Positions 1 to 12,973 of a DNA stretch of 64,000 nucleotides are shown here, in pieces. Position 1 is the first letter of the stretch, and every line of letters begins with the position of its first letter. Made by a program: the position numbers and the translations under genes. The DNA is from Cerrena zonata (Eukaryota; Basidiomycota; Agaricomycetes; Polyporales; Cerrenaceae): NCBI GenBank assembly GCA_038087015.1, contig JASBNA010000009.1, positions 744,001-808,000 of the forward strand, written 5' to 3'. The notes under the pieces are model-generated. The model saw only the letters and a list, made by a program, of their open reading frames with translations, did no database searches and had not been told where the DNA came from.

Positions 1-794
1 GGTACAACTAAGCGTGAGAATATATCTTACCGTCCGAGTTCAAACATTCTTCGTCGCTGTCTTGTCCAAACTCTGAACGCTGTACGTGGTTGGAGTTATC
101 AGTATCTCCTCGTTACTGCCCTTTGACGCTATATGCAATGTAGCTATGATTGATATGGCTGTATCTGCTGTCTAGAGGAACGGCTCAAACTTGACATTGA
201 ACTCCTTGTCCCGAGGAAGAAAGTTCGGAGAGCTGTCCGTCTGTTCAATAGCAGCCCCCGCCTTGGGAGATAGGTAAATGTCCGACAAGGTTTCATGTCA
301 AATATTTTAGCTATGCGTTTTCCTGCAGGTGTGACATCCGACCGGGACGCAGTGAGAACCACTATCTCGTTGAAAAATGGGTAGTTGACGAGTCCGAAAT
401 AACGGTATCCGAAAGCACATACTCTCTCCATGACATTCGAAGGTCGTGAGCCACCTCAAAGCTCGACAATTACATTTAGGTATACTGCGATTGTAGGACG
501 ACTCCATTATTGAGACGGATCATGATGCTGGTATTTCCATTATGTTTCAAGCAAGAATGCTTACCACCGACAAACATTGAACTTATCCTTAACGGCGTTA
601 TGTTTTTACTGATAGAGTTTGGACAGCTAACCCAGGTCCAATGTAATGCAAAACAACCCAACTGCATTGGTCCGGTCTATGCTTCCGCATATGACCTTTG
701 GGCGTCGTGCTTCATGTCACCACTCGTACATATATTCGCACAGGGCGTATCTAAATGCTGCACGCTAACATCTACTCCTGACTCAATTGAAACC
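1..794. other. Intergenic, upstream of DUF6534 gene A
   Basis: I see no supportable gene. Short open frames occur on both strands, including a 95-codon one on the minus strand at 144-431, but none shows a recognisable domain or a consistent exon chain. The right end presumably holds the promoter of the gene starting at 795. Confidence 0.5.
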
Positions 795-2774
795 ATGGCG
801 GACGATGTCGACGGCCCTCCTATCGATATCGCAAATGTTTTGGGTGGTCTTATCCTGGAGATCTGCATCGGCCTCATGTAAGCATCCAATCTTCATATTT
901 TCTCTCATTTTTGTTGAGAATGTCTTTTATTGTAGACTATACGGAGTAGCGACTGCACAGGCCTATGTGTACTCACTCAATTCCAATATGGACACGCTAC
1001 GACTCAAAGGAATAGTCTTTGTTGTGTGGTAAAAGCTCTGTCTCCATATCGATTCTGTACACTTTAACTTTATCATCCCTCCAGGATTTTAGAGACCGTC
1101 CACACGGCACTCATGCTTCACCAAATCTACTATTACACAATCATCTCATTTGGCAATTACGACAAAGTCGTTTTGATTGATTGGTACGAGTTTTATTAAT
1201 ATCATCTGCATAAACTTGAGACAAGCTTACACTGATACGTAGGAGTATGAGTGTCAGTACCATCCATTCATTCCGGCATGTTGTACTAATGTGATATGTT
1301 ATTTATCAGCTAGCTCTATTTGCAGAGGTATGCCTCAACATTGACAAGCCGAAACGTCCTACTCATCAGCTCTCTTATAGAATTCTATTGTAGCAATAGT
1401 TCAAGGGTATGCTCTCATAACCATAACTACATTGATATTATGTAACATGATGCAAAGGTTCTACATTCGTAGGATTTGGATTCGTAAGTTTTTCGCAGTT
1501 CATTGAAAACTTGATCTCTAAAAATGAATATCAAGTGAGTAATAATAGGAAATTCCCGGTTATTGGACTGGTAGGTTGAATTCGGTTCTGTTCGTTTGTT
1601 GGACGACTATGTTAAATTATATGCATAGTTGATCCTTCTGTCCGCTCGTATTGGCTTCCATACCAGTGAGTGTCGTCGAACCAATTTTCTATGCACGATA
1701 ATAATTCCTCCTTTATAGCTGCGGCGGTATACGGGTCAGCAGGATTCGTTACGATGGTACCCACCCATATCTCACTCACCTACCCCAATAGTATTGTCTC
1801 CCCCTCATCTGCATCCTTCCAGGAAGAGTTCCCACAGAAGGTATCAGTCACGTTTATACATATTGTGCATAACAAAGGTTTCATATGTGCATCAGCTTTG
1901 TGTCAGAGTCTCCAATAGTCTCTCTGCCTCCGTCGATGGGTTTATCGCTGCCTATATGATATTCTTCCTGCTGCGTAGCAAAACAGGATTCAAGAGGTAT
2001 GGTTTCTACAATCCATATACGTCAAACGCTGAATAGTGTTGTCATATAGGAGTGACGGCATTGTTCGCTGGCTGATGGCATATTCGGTCAATACTGGCCT
2101 GGTCATGATGTAAGGGTTCCGTTATGTAGGGTCCATCATTTCGCATTGACATCAATTGGCAGGATTGTATCAATTTCGATTGCAATCACTGTCAGTGAAT
2201 CCTCGTTCAGATTGTGATACTAGCTGATTCATTTGTGGCAGTATTCTAGTATGCAAGGGAGTTTCGTCTTCGCCGGTTTGTCGACTATGGTCAGCAAATG
2301 TAAGTATCCAGTCATCATACCTTTCTTTTTCGCAATGATACTGATTTCCAAGTAGTATACGCCAATTCATTTCTCGGGACGTAAGTTCTCAAAACAAAAT
2401 GATATGCATCGCTCTTAAATGACAAACTAGTCTCAACGCGCGAGATCTTTTGCGTGGCAAACTTGCTGCAACGTTTGGTAATATGGGCTCTGATTTACTG
2501 AAGCTTCAAATCACCGCCGGGGATAACGTGCAGGGCGCGCCTCACACGGAATTGGCAGTGAGTGCACCAGTTAATGCGTCCACCAACTAGATGAGATCGA
2601 AGTAACACAGTGTCACGGTCTTGCTTTCACCACTGGACACACCACCACTACCAGTAGTGAAGCTAGCAAAGTGAGTATCGTGGCATCTTATCATGAGTAT
2701 ATATGTACTCATGTCGTCTTTTTCAGTTGCATACCACCACGGAGGACGATTTTAAAGCCTCGTCGCCAGTCTGA
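795..2774 (+). CDS. DUF6534-type multi-pass membrane protein (paralog A)
   Basis: This is a multi-exon gene for a predicted seven-helix membrane protein of the basidiomycete DUF6534 type, whose function is unknown. The start is the ATG of MADDVDGPP, followed by a hydrophobic LLGG-like segment (VLGGLILEICIGL). After a GTAAGC...TGTAG intron comes the family hallmark LYGVATAQAYVY, then the second helix ILETVHTALMLHQIYYY ending in DW. Three micro-exons follow: 10 nt (1243-1252), 18 nt (1310-1327) and 26 nt (1381-1406). Later exons give the RSDGIVRWLMAYSVNTGL block and LNARDLLRG, typical of the family's last helix. The acidic tail ends LHTTTEDDFKASSPV, resembling the tails of paralogs B and D. An alternative reading-through of the intron near 2558 would stop earlier, at 2590. 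Exons 1 to 6 are read clearly; those between about 1440 and 2100 are less certain. Confidence 0.8.
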
Positions 2775-3765
2775 TTTCCACCTGAGGTCTGTGCGATGCC
2801 AGTGTCGGACTTCTTTGGACCCCAAATTCTGCACTTATATTCTGACTTTGTCACCGGATTTCTGTTTGAATTCTTGATACATTGAAAACGTATGAGACTA
2901 CTGAATGTGAATTGTATACATGAATTCCGAAAGCAAATAATATCTTTACTAACACCAGAATCAGGGTGCCAACAAAGAACATAGGATCGCTCGTTATGTA
3001 ACAGAGGGTCCATCTTTCTCTGGGTACGGACATTCAAGATACTTAGCTGAAGAATTACTTACGTATGTCACATTGGTCATATTTGTTTGTCCATGTGGAC
3101 GTGTCATAATATCATCGCGGGTGGGTCGTGTTAAGTTCTAACCTCTACATGATAGGTGTCTAGCACATCGCAGTGATGAAAGCAAAACTATAACCCGACA
3201 TTTTACTGTAACATGAATACACGAGCCCAAACATGAAGACCATCAATGCTCTAAAATAGAGGTACATTCAAGTTTCCCCTTTGACATCGTTGAGTGTAAT
3301 GAAACGGAGCGAATTTGCTGTTCACCACGATAAACCTAGGGCGTGCAAAGTTTAGGCCTCCAACTCGTCACAGCTGAGGAGTACTTTGTGGGTCAGGGTA
3401 CGTCTTAACTGCCTATTCTGTTACTAATTTACAAAGTTCATCAGGTGCTTATGGGAGGACGCTTAAACTCGTACTTCGCGACCCACATCGGACTCAACAG
3501 CTACGGCATAGGTTGGATGACTCATTCTAGGTGACGACATTAAAACTTGCATTCATGAGAATTGATCCACTTCAATATGAATGAGTACCGCCCTCGTTGA
3601 CGTTACAGGCAAGTTTCTTACTAAAGTTGAGCCCGATGGGTGCGCTGCTTCATCGGACCCGTCACTCCTATCATACCACAGAGAAGTCTCTGTGAGAATG
3701 GACTCTGTGTAGGTTTGTATAAATATACTGACCTGTTCAATAACGAACTGCATCAGTGATCTAGT
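2775..3765. other. Intergenic between DUF6534 A and the monooxygenase
   Basis: No gene is supportable here. It contains one copy (3082-3101) of a 20-bp sequence found again at 12759-12778, centred on the palindrome GTCCATGTGGAC. The right end must hold the monooxygenase promoter. Confidence 0.5.
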
Positions 3766-5559
3766 ATGGCTTCAACCCACCACAACGATGTACTCCGAAT
3801 TGCAATTTGGTATGGGTTTTCCTCTCAACTACTCATCATTTTCTCGACTAATATTTTGCACCCTCGTATAATAGTGGAGGTGGTATAGGCGGCCTCTCTC
3901 TGGCTCTGGTATTAAAGACCTTTAGTCGTAACAAGAAACTATTGGTCGACCTATACGAGGCCGGTACCAGTTTCACAGAGATTGGAGCTGGAATAAATCT
4001 ATGGCACCGCTCACGATACATTCTGGATCAACTGGGGATCGATGACTCTTTGAAAACGAGGTCTTTCTCACCTCCGATGAAGGTTAGGAGAAGCAATACC
4101 CCAGATGGGATTTTATATTATGAGTCACAAACTCCAGGTCGGTTATGAGGTGTCCACTAGTATTAGACGTAATATTGATGCTATTCTCACACAGGAGATG
4201 TTACGTCGGTCACTCTTCATCGGCGAGAAATGCTCAGCCTTTTAGTAGAGGGTCTTGGCTTCGGTACCGAGCCAGACAGCTTTATCGCTACACATTTCTC
4301 CAAACGTCTCACAGGATACGACCAGGATCCCTCTGGCGTAACTCTGCATTTCCAAGACGGCTCGACGGCTCACGCACATGTTCTCGTTGGTGCTGATGGC
4401 ATTAGCTCCGCGACTCGCAAGACCATGTATACGCAATTGGCAGAGCATGCTAGCGTGACTGACCCCGACCGAGCCGACGATCTGATGACGAATGGAACAC
4501 CTATCTGGGCCGGGATCCATATCTATCGTTTCTTGATTGATGCTGCTAAGATCAGAGCAGTGGAACCCAATCATGCATCTCTATCACAGTCGACTGTGGT
4601 AAGTTTGTCTCTCAGCAATGTATATCATGACCAGGGCAACTCAAATTATTTTCACTGGCAGTGGGGCGGTGAAGGTATCGTAAGTCTATCTCGTACTTCG
4701 TAATATATTGGGGAGTCACTTAAACCCAATACACAGCATGTGGTCACATATCCCATCTCCCCCACTATCATAAACGCGGCAATGTGTGTTGACATCCCCG
4801 GTGGCTTCGGGACCTTGCTCTCAGAACATACAAAAGTGCCTGTCGCCAAAAAGGAGATTACACAGCTGACGGAAGGCTGGGAAGAGGATTTGCAATTGTT
4901 GATCAAGGTACGAGAGTCCAGACTTACGCTCTCGTTCACTCGTAAACTCTAACAATATAACGTTAAACAGAATGCCGGCGATGTCGTGAGGTGGTCGGTC
5001 AGCCAAGTACGACCGCTTCCACAATTTGTTGACGGAAGGGTGGCATTACTGGGAGATTCTGTGAGTAGCGTTCGTCTTTCTTTAGCTTCATATGATCATT
5101 TAATACGTGAATAGGCTCATGCCATGGTGCCATACGCCGGAGCCGGAGCGGGGCAAGCGATAGAAGTAATGAGTCTAAGTTTAATTCCCCTCAAAATTAA
5201 ACGTTCTCATATTTTGTTAGGATGCCTATATTCTTGGCCTTCTCCTTTCGCAGCCTTCAGTGAATACGTCTAACATTGCCGATGTACTCAAGATCTACGA
5301 TACCATCCGCAAGCCCTTCTCTCAAGACGTCGCCAACCGTTCAACGAGAATGGGTAAATTCTTTCAGCTTCACCCTGACCACCTCCCATCTTGTGTTGAC
5401 TTTGAGAAGGCAAGACAAGGCGATCGTGCTGAGCTGGAGAAGTTGGGAAATGCTATCGATGATGTGTGGAGTTTCCATTATACGGAAATGCCGAGCGAGG
5501 ATTGGAAGAGGGCGAAGGGTATGTTGGATGAGATGTTGCATAACAATGGCAGAAGATAG
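3766..5559 (+). CDS. FAD-dependent monooxygenase (salicylate hydroxylase-like)
   Basis: Predicted class A flavoprotein hydroxylase using FAD and NAD(P)H, about 430-440 residues. Exon 1 encodes MASTHHNDVLRIAI. A GTATGG...ATAG intron interrupts the dinucleotide-binding motif, and splicing restores ICGGGIGGLSLAL (GxGxxG). A YEAG acid at the end of the second strand follows, with GAGINLWHRS. The middle holds LHRREMLSLL and the DGS/VGADGISS block (the DG motif of group A hydroxylases). Near the end GDS, spliced to AHAMVPYAGAGAGQAIE and then DAYILGLLL, is the FAD ribityl-binding GD motif. Short introns split the gene throughout. The stop faces the Rax2-like gene in tail-to-tail orientation. Substrate cannot be deduced, and no biosynthetic cluster is evident around it. 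Confidence 0.88.
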
Positions 5560-6064
5560 GAAGTATCCGTTCTCAAATAGCTATGTACTGAACAAGAGAT
5601 CGAGTTTATATAGTTATTTTAGCTTGACCTAAATCCTACCAACGTCATTTCCCGGAGATCAGTCAAATACGTCACACCTAAAGTATCACATACGACTTGC
5701 ACGATTTTGCAATAGGATACTCATAACTACTGCATAAACAAATGGTACGACTAATTAAAGGTCCACCTAGTAATAAGAAGGAGAAGAAGAGAAAAAAAAT
5801 GGGTAGTTGCGCAAGAAAAGAAAAACTCTACTACGTAATGAATATGAATGACAATTGGAAGTTGGGTTTGTATCCAAGTTCGGAGGTTCGACCTCTGTGA
5901 GAAAGGGGTTACACAATGATGATGGGTGCGGGAGGGGGTATCAAACGATAATGAACTACGACAGCAATCAGGACCACATGACGAATAATGAACAGACTGG
6001 GAAAGACGAAGGCGAAAAGGGGAGATGAGATGGGATGGGAGATGGGGAGGGGAAGCGAAGAGTC
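5560..6064. other. Convergent intergenic region
   Basis: A 3'-3' spacer between the monooxygenase and the Rax2-like gene, with A-rich and G-rich tracts. I see no gene in it; it should contain both polyadenylation regions. Confidence 0.6.
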
Positions 6065-9000
6065 CTAGTATACGTATGCAGCTGGAACGACACCTTCGAG
6101 CCCCGATTTAGGGTCTCGTGCGTACCACCATCTACAAGAACCAATTCCGTCAGCTTCACATTTTGACATCAGATAAGAAGAAACAAATACGTACGCTGCA
6201 TCTCGATCATCGAGCACTTCAATTTCTTGACCCGCCGACATCGGTAGCTCTCCCTCACTCTGTCCATCGAAGGAATATCTCGCATGCGCAGATCGACTGA
6301 TATCCTCCGACATGCCCATAACCGCATCCGAAGGAGTCTCCGCGCGCACATAATTGCTGCCATCAGGACCAAATGGATCATGCTCGGAAGCTGATTGCAG
6401 GACTGTTCCAGCACCAGCCTCTTTCTCCATCGTGTCGCTGTTGTATGGATCGTGACCACCAAGGATGGTGTTACGAGTCGCAGCATTAATGTGCTCGAGA
6501 AGAGAGGTTGGGCGATGTGCTGAGTCGTCGTCTTGGATTTCAGCGGGGTCGAATTTGTTGACTCTGTCATCTCGGCGGGAGAAGAGAGTCCAGAGGATGC
6601 CGATGAGGGCTAACAAAAAGACCACACCTGCGGCGATAGCAATCGAGATGAGGATGACAATACCAGTTGCAAGGAAGTCTAAGATAAGAATAACTATTAT
6701 TAGAATAGAAGATCTTAAATTTTCCGGGGGACTACTTACGTCGTTGAGTGAAGCTAAACTGTGCAATTGAATGAATCAAAGATGAAACTGCACCAGGAGT
6801 TCCCGTAGAAGATGAAGTAAGGATATACGGAATGAAATTCTTGCCGTCGAACAACACGGACGAAGCGTTGCCGAAGTCTGGATCAGAGAGGGATCCGGAG
6901 ACCATCAACATGCGATCTGGCTCGACGACACCATTTGCGTCGTGGGTGTTTTGCAAAGGGACCATGATCAGTTGAGAGACATCTGTTGAACTGGCAAATC
7001 CGGGATCTGCAAATGAAAATTGATCAGAGTTCGTTCATTTTACACCGTACGAGACCGATGAATAGGTACAAAAAAACTTACTGAGTTCATTCCAAGTGGT
7101 TCCATCCCAGTATGAAAGGTAAGATTGCGAACCATCGCTTGATCTACAACCGTCTTAGTAAGGAAAAAGATGGGAAGAAAAAAAAATGGAACGTGACTTA
7201 CTTGCCAGCAGCGAAGATACTGCTACTATTCCCATTGTTGACTTCGACGGCAGTGACAGGACCAGGCAGGGAGTTCGAGTTCCCAATGGTAGACCAAGTT
7301 TGGTTAGCGATAGTGTACATAGCCACATTGGTCAAAGTACCGTCAGCCAAGGCGATCGAACCAGAAGCGACAACGAGGTCTCGTGTGTTCTAAAAGACAA
7401 ATTCAGTCAGCGAACCGACCAAAAACAACAGCATAGAGAAAACACTGACCCCAGCGTAGGCGACCGAAGCAACCTCTCCCTGAATCCCACTACCCAACGC
7501 ACTCCATTCCTTATTCTGGAACTCAAACTGACAAATAGCCTTACAAACCGTCGACCCAGCACTCGCAAACGAACCCGCAACGATAATCGTATCCGTCTGA
7601 CTCGGCGACGCAGTAATCGTCCTCACAGTCACAGCAGCAGTAGAACCGCTCTGCAAAGGTTCAACACCAGTAATATCCCATTGCTCGCCCGCAAGATCGT
7701 AAACGGCGAAGCTGATTTGGTTGGTACCTTCGATGGTGAATTGACCACCGATGAAAAGGGTGTTGCCTTGGACAAGCATGGTTTGGATCGATCCATTTAC
7801 TTGGTTTCCTTTGAGGGCGCTGATAGCACCGCTGTCGAGGTCATAGATAGCGATGTTGGCGGCTGACTGACCGGAACTGGAAGTAAAAGAGAAGTTGCCA
7901 CCGACAATCGCAACAGTCTTCGAGTTGTTCGTCCAGAATGCACCTGCAAGGATAGCGGGAGAAGAAGAGGGGGTAGTCGTAGGGAGGGGTGTGAGGCTCG
8001 CATCGTTGGCTGTTTGACGTTTGAACAATTGACCAATTCGAGGGATGATCGCGGCCGCTGTGCGTCGAATGTGATGACGACGGCTTACAGTAGTAGCAGT
8101 AGTCGCAGACGTAGTGCCGATGGTAAGGTTCAACGCAGTGACTTTAGGAATCCCACTATCTCCAGCATTGTTCGACAACAACGCGAAACTCGAAGCACCA
8201 AACTCGAATGAAGCAGAAATATGACCAGCCATGAATTCACTGGTATCATCCGAGTTTGTCGAGCTAGGAGCAACGAAGGTGAGGTTCCCAGTCGTCATTC
8301 CAGTGGTGTTAACCCAGCTGCTTGAACTTGTGCTCCAAATCGCGAAACTTGATGCAACGTTAGTCAGAGGTTGGTTCTGGGAGACCATAGGTTGAGAGAA
8401 GTTTCCAACAACGGTGAGTTGGTCTTTGGAGAGACTCAAACCAAGAGCAGCACCGTTAACACCACCTTCCATCGCTTTCCACTGGTTATTCTTGACGTCG
8501 TAGATAGCGACTCCACTTAAATCGCCATTGGATGCGGTAGCGGTATCCGTGAATGCACCACCAACGAAGAGTTGATCGCCAGAGACAACGAGGGAAGTGA
8601 CAGGTCCATTGAGACCCTTATTCGAAAGGGAGACGAATTGACCATTGTTATAGGCAACGATGTTGGCAGAACCGGAAGCGGAACCCGCGGAGAGGTTGAA
8701 TGTACCTGCGAGGAACACAATACCAGAGTCGTGGTGAGCAACTGCATTGATGTTAGCAGTTGCAGATGCGCCGCCGAGAGCAGTGAACATCTGGAACCCA
8801 ACGTTATCGAGACCGGTGATAGTCGAGTTGGGCATGACACTGCTCGCATTGATACTGGAGGTAGTGCTCAATGGGAATTCGAAGAATCCAAACCCGCGCT
8901 GAGAACCAACGGAAGAACTGGAAGTAGTAGCAGTACCATTCGCGGTAACATTTGCACTCGTCAACACCAGTTGAACACGATCCGCCACCAATTCGTATTT

Positions 9001-10711
9001 CCCATTCTGACCCGTGCCTTCAGGACTATCAGCCAACGACATCGTGATAGTCATCACGAAGCTCGGTGAAGACGGTACGACGGGACCACTGTAAAGTTTA
9101 ACAGCTGCATCCTGAGTATTTGTCTGTGACACGGTTTGAATAACCGGATCGAGTCCGTCGCCAGGGAAGATGGTGACTTTGACGCTCGTCCTGAGGGCAC
9201 AATCTTGGAAGTTGGTGCAGCCTGGTACAAGGAGGGTGATATCATATTGTCCAGAAGCAGAGATATACGGCATCCACGTGAAGGTCGGACTCTGCGAAGA
9301 TGGTGTGCCCACATCGACAGTTGAAACCAATACAGCCTGGATGGTACCGGGAATGTTGGTGTTGACATCTTTCTCGGTCCAAGTGCCGGTTTGTGTCGCA
9401 TTGGAAGGGTTAGGTGCGAAACAGGATACACCATTATTCGATGCGATGGAAGATGCAAAGGCCCCCGAAGAGAGTAGCTGAAGGAGGTGGAGACCGGGCC
9501 CCGCACCTTTCCATTCCGACAACGTGAGTTGGAAACCTGTGATGTCGGCAGCGTTGCTGAAGAGGAAGTCCTGGTAAGGGATGCTAGAGTCTGTGAGAAG
9601 GGGGCAGGAATCACTGCAGGTCTTGTTACTGCCATCGGTTGGGTCTGTATAGTGCAGAGTTTGTACGCTGTTATCTGGGATGGTGGTTACGCTGTTCCGG
9701 AAAAGGACGATTCAGAGGTTGTGAGGAATAAGAAATTGAAAATGTGATGACGTACGAAAACGCCGTGGTCCCTCGTCCATCCAAGAAAGTGTTGCCGATT
9801 CGCACCCCATTTGCACTCAAGAATGAAAACTTGCGAACGGTGATGACCGCGCTGCTCCCATCACGGGCGAACCATGTGTTGCCGGAACCGTCTTGGCCAG
9901 CAGGGCAAAGGATGTTAGAGACGGTGTCGAAACCAGATGTAGTTGAGGATGGGGAAGCATCAATCTGGGCATCTTGCAGTGGGACGGGCACAAGTGAAGA
10001 CGAGAACGGTGTTGCGCCGGCTGAGAATGGGACGTTGGGGTTATTGGTACCATTGATCACTGAGCTACTACCAAACGAGGTGACGAAAGATCCAGCAAAG
10101 AACAAGCTTGCATGAGATGAGTTGGCTGTGATCGACGATACTTCCCCATTGGAACCTGACAGACCACCGAATGGAGCGGCGGACCAGGAGGAGGATGCAA
10201 CATCCCAAACGGCAACCGAGGGAGCTGGGGAGGTGAAACTTCCACCCGCCCATACTTTCTTCGCACTGGTGTCACAGTACAACGCCCTCACTTCTCCATT
10301 CGGACCATTCGAGCCCAATGCAGCAACTGCGCCGGATGATGACTTGTATGAAGCAACGTTGTTTGCGGATGTACTGCCTATCGATGTGAAAGCACCGGCG
10401 AAGTAGAACGTATCGTCGATGGAGCACCCTGCGAGGATGTTTCCGCCCGCGTTTGTTGAACCTACTCGCGACAGTTGACCATCGGAGCCACGAGAGAGAA
10501 GTGTTGATGTTGAAGCGTCAAGGGACCCGGTAACGGTGGTGTTATCGAGGAAACTGAAACCAGCGAAGGAACCTGCGATACCGACCGAGCCCATACGGTC
10601 AAAGTCGACCAGAGGGGGGGTTGCGAGCACGACATTGAGGAGAGGGAGGAGAGAAAAAGAGACACGAGAAAGAGACGAGAAAAACGAAGCTGGCGAGTTG
10701 GATGTAGCCAT
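6065..10711 (-). CDS. RAX2: Rax2-like cortical polarity protein with C-terminal SH3 domain
   Basis: Large type I membrane protein, roughly 1,400 residues. The start at 10711 gives a hydrophobic signal segment ending ATPPLVDF. The long extracellular part is Ser/Thr/Asn-rich and built of kelch-like F-x-G-x-F units (YFAGAFTSIG, VWAGGSFTS, LFFAGSF, LFIGGQFT). It includes the Rax2-type strip VQTLHYTDPTDGSNKTC and SYLSYWDGTTWNEL. One strong membrane helix (FLATGIVILISIAIAAG) precedes a cytoplasmic tail. The tail ends in an SH3 domain: ARYSFDGQSEGELPM, EIEVLDDRDAA, spliced across GTACGT...TTGTAG to WWYARDPKSGLEG and VVPAAYVY. In yeasts Rax2 marks old growth sites and bud or tip polarity (family knowledge). 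Several 50-75 nt introns lie in the C-terminal third and one near 9755. Many open frames on the opposite strand are shadows. Confidence 0.88.
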
Positions 10712-11905
10712 TGTCGTTAAGTGAACATCCGGAGGACCTGGAGAGGATAGAGGGGAGGATTAGACCGCTACAGGGTCGCGTAGGGCTATGTAGGAGGAAG
10801 GAACGTCCAGGGAGCAGACAAGAAAGGAGTGGCTTGAACTGCAGATCTGTTGGTCGGTTGCCAACTTTCGTGGGACTGCCTCTCCCCGCTATACGGCCAA
10901 AAACGCCCAGGAACAAACTCGGTCTCCCCTTTAGGCCTCGCCTATCTCGCGTGTGCCCCATGCACATCGTCGCGTGTAGGGCTCCTCCTCTTCATTACTT
11001 TCAAAATAGGCTGTGCTCAATCTCTATTCCATTCTACCCGTCTCTCTCACTCTCGTTGCTGTACAAAACAACCATTTTCTGTTTCACCTCTCCGATCGAT
11101 TACCAAAGCACCCAAGCTGTTTACTTGTTCGTCAAAGTTAGGTCCTGGTCTAGACGTTCGTGATTATAGCGTTGGGTACTCCTCCCGTCTCGAACACACA
11201 CAACATTAGATTGTTTGCATCGGAGCTCGTCTGCCCACCGAGAATTAGATCTTTGAGGTTGGTTCGGTGTCATTCCCAACCTTTGATACCGAGACTGTGA
11301 GGTCAGTTTCATGCATCTTAAAAACGGTCGGATCCAGACACCTCTGGGGGCTGACGTTACAGTCAATGTCAATTCCCATCTCCGCCTAGTCATCTAACTT
11401 ACACCCACATCATGACCTGCCTAGCCCACACCGCACATCTAAAGCACGATCAACAGCACGATCACCATACCACACCCGGCCTTTGCCAAGAGGCTCGGTG
11501 ATTTGCACCATGACGCCCTTCCCAGTCAATGTCCCTTAGCTAAGATTAGCTGCGGCATATGGATGAAGCAGGGTTTGAAGTATGGTTGTCAGTCTCTCTT
11601 GCTCAAACTATCGGGGGGCGCTATGTCACCGGACCTCATGGCGCGAATGTAATCAGCCAGCCGAATATGTTTACTTATGGACCTACAACATACCTCGATA
11701 GCCATGTGTTTCGGAGACCGAAAACGCAGTTGGACTATCCATTCTTTAAAAACAAAATAAAGCTATAAAAGCAGATAATACAGGGTCCCTGTAAGAACAT
11801 CCTCGTGGTTCTGCAAGAAAAGGCATCGGGGCTGGGGTAAGAAACCATAGTGATACAAGAACCGTTTGAACACAATAGAGAGGTTGAAGGTTTCACAGCA
11901 TACAT
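10712..11905. other. Upstream region of the Rax2-like gene
   Basis: Contains the 5' region of the Rax2-like gene. There are pyrimidine-rich stretches around 11035-11100 on the plus strand. Open frames here lack family features and I do not call a gene. Confidence 0.45.
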
Positions 11906-12472
11906 TCATGAAGGTAAATTAGTTTGCAAAATCGATGTGAATACCCTCTCGGACAGAACATAAGTTTCAAATTGAGACCAGAGAAGGACCGAGAATAAAT
12001 CAACATCATGAGAAAGCGATAGGTCATCTGGATAGGAGTCGCCAATCCTGTCGCTCGAGAACATGAGAAGGGTATGATATGCAAGGCCCCTAGAAGGCAA
12101 GCAATACAGAGTTCGAGTCTCGATCCGAAAGATGGGAACATGATAGTGAATTGCAAATAGAGATATTTGAGATAAATTTGAGGAAGAATCGGGACGATTC
12201 AATGGCCCTAAGAAGAACCAAGAGATGTTTTTCATACCAAGTAGGTTCGAGAGAGAGCGGGCCGGTAGGATACATTCTTTTGTGTTGTTGTTGCATTGGT
12301 TCCGGAGGCTGGCTTCAAACGACGGGAAGGGGTCTTTCAAGCTATAGGCAGCGTTACAGTACTTGCTATCGGCGTAGTTAGTACAGTCGTAATGAGCAAT
12401 AATACCACATGCCCTTGTAGAAGAGGGAGCATTTGACCAGGATGTAAGAGCCTCGCGGAAGCTCGGAGTCAC
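11906..12472 (-). other. Open frame of unclear status
   Basis: A 188-codon open stretch with no ATG at its left boundary (it opens on a GTG). Its first third is cysteine-rich (ACGIIAHYDC, KYCNAAYS, NQCNNNTKEC), which could be an exon of a secreted protein. I recognise no domain and find no convincing partner exons, so it may be chance or a remnant. Confidence 0.2.
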
Positions 12473-12973
12473 TTTCGAATTTCAGAGGTTGTGAGTCTTA
12501 TGACCCGACTATATTCCTAGCTCAAGTAGTGAGTAATCAAGCTTTAGGAGTGAAGAGGTCGGGAGAAATACCTGAATTCAATATGTTGCTGGATTCCCAC
12601 CGTTGGTATTCGTGATTCAATTTTTGTAATAGCACGCGGGCCCCGGGGAGCATGCATACTATAGGTCATATAATCATGCGTATGTCATTTGAGTTGCAAT
12701 GGTTTCACTTCACAGACTCCAGGCTCCAGCTTGAACTTTTCAAGTTGATCTAGCCGATTTTGTTTGTCCATGTGGACGCGCTAGAACGTGACCGCGTTTG
12801 GACATTCGGAGCCGGGAATTTCAATAAGATACGTTGAGCAACTCGATGGCAAATTTCCGACATCTCAAACCGTTTCAGGTTTCTACACCTATGTAATAAA
12901 TCAAGAAATAGTGTAAATACATATAATGAAACCACCTGGGTTCGACCTCGGGGTAGAATGAAGTGTACCACAT

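Noticed and set aside
144..431. 95-codon minus-strand frame with an ATG
   Set aside because: Composition is somewhat protein-like, but there is no family motif or partner exon, and a lone frame of this length is expected by chance.
7186..10406. Many long plus-strand frames opposite the Rax2-like gene
   Set aside because: They mirror the repetitive Ser/Thr/Gly-rich coding strand and have no starts, introns or domains of their own.
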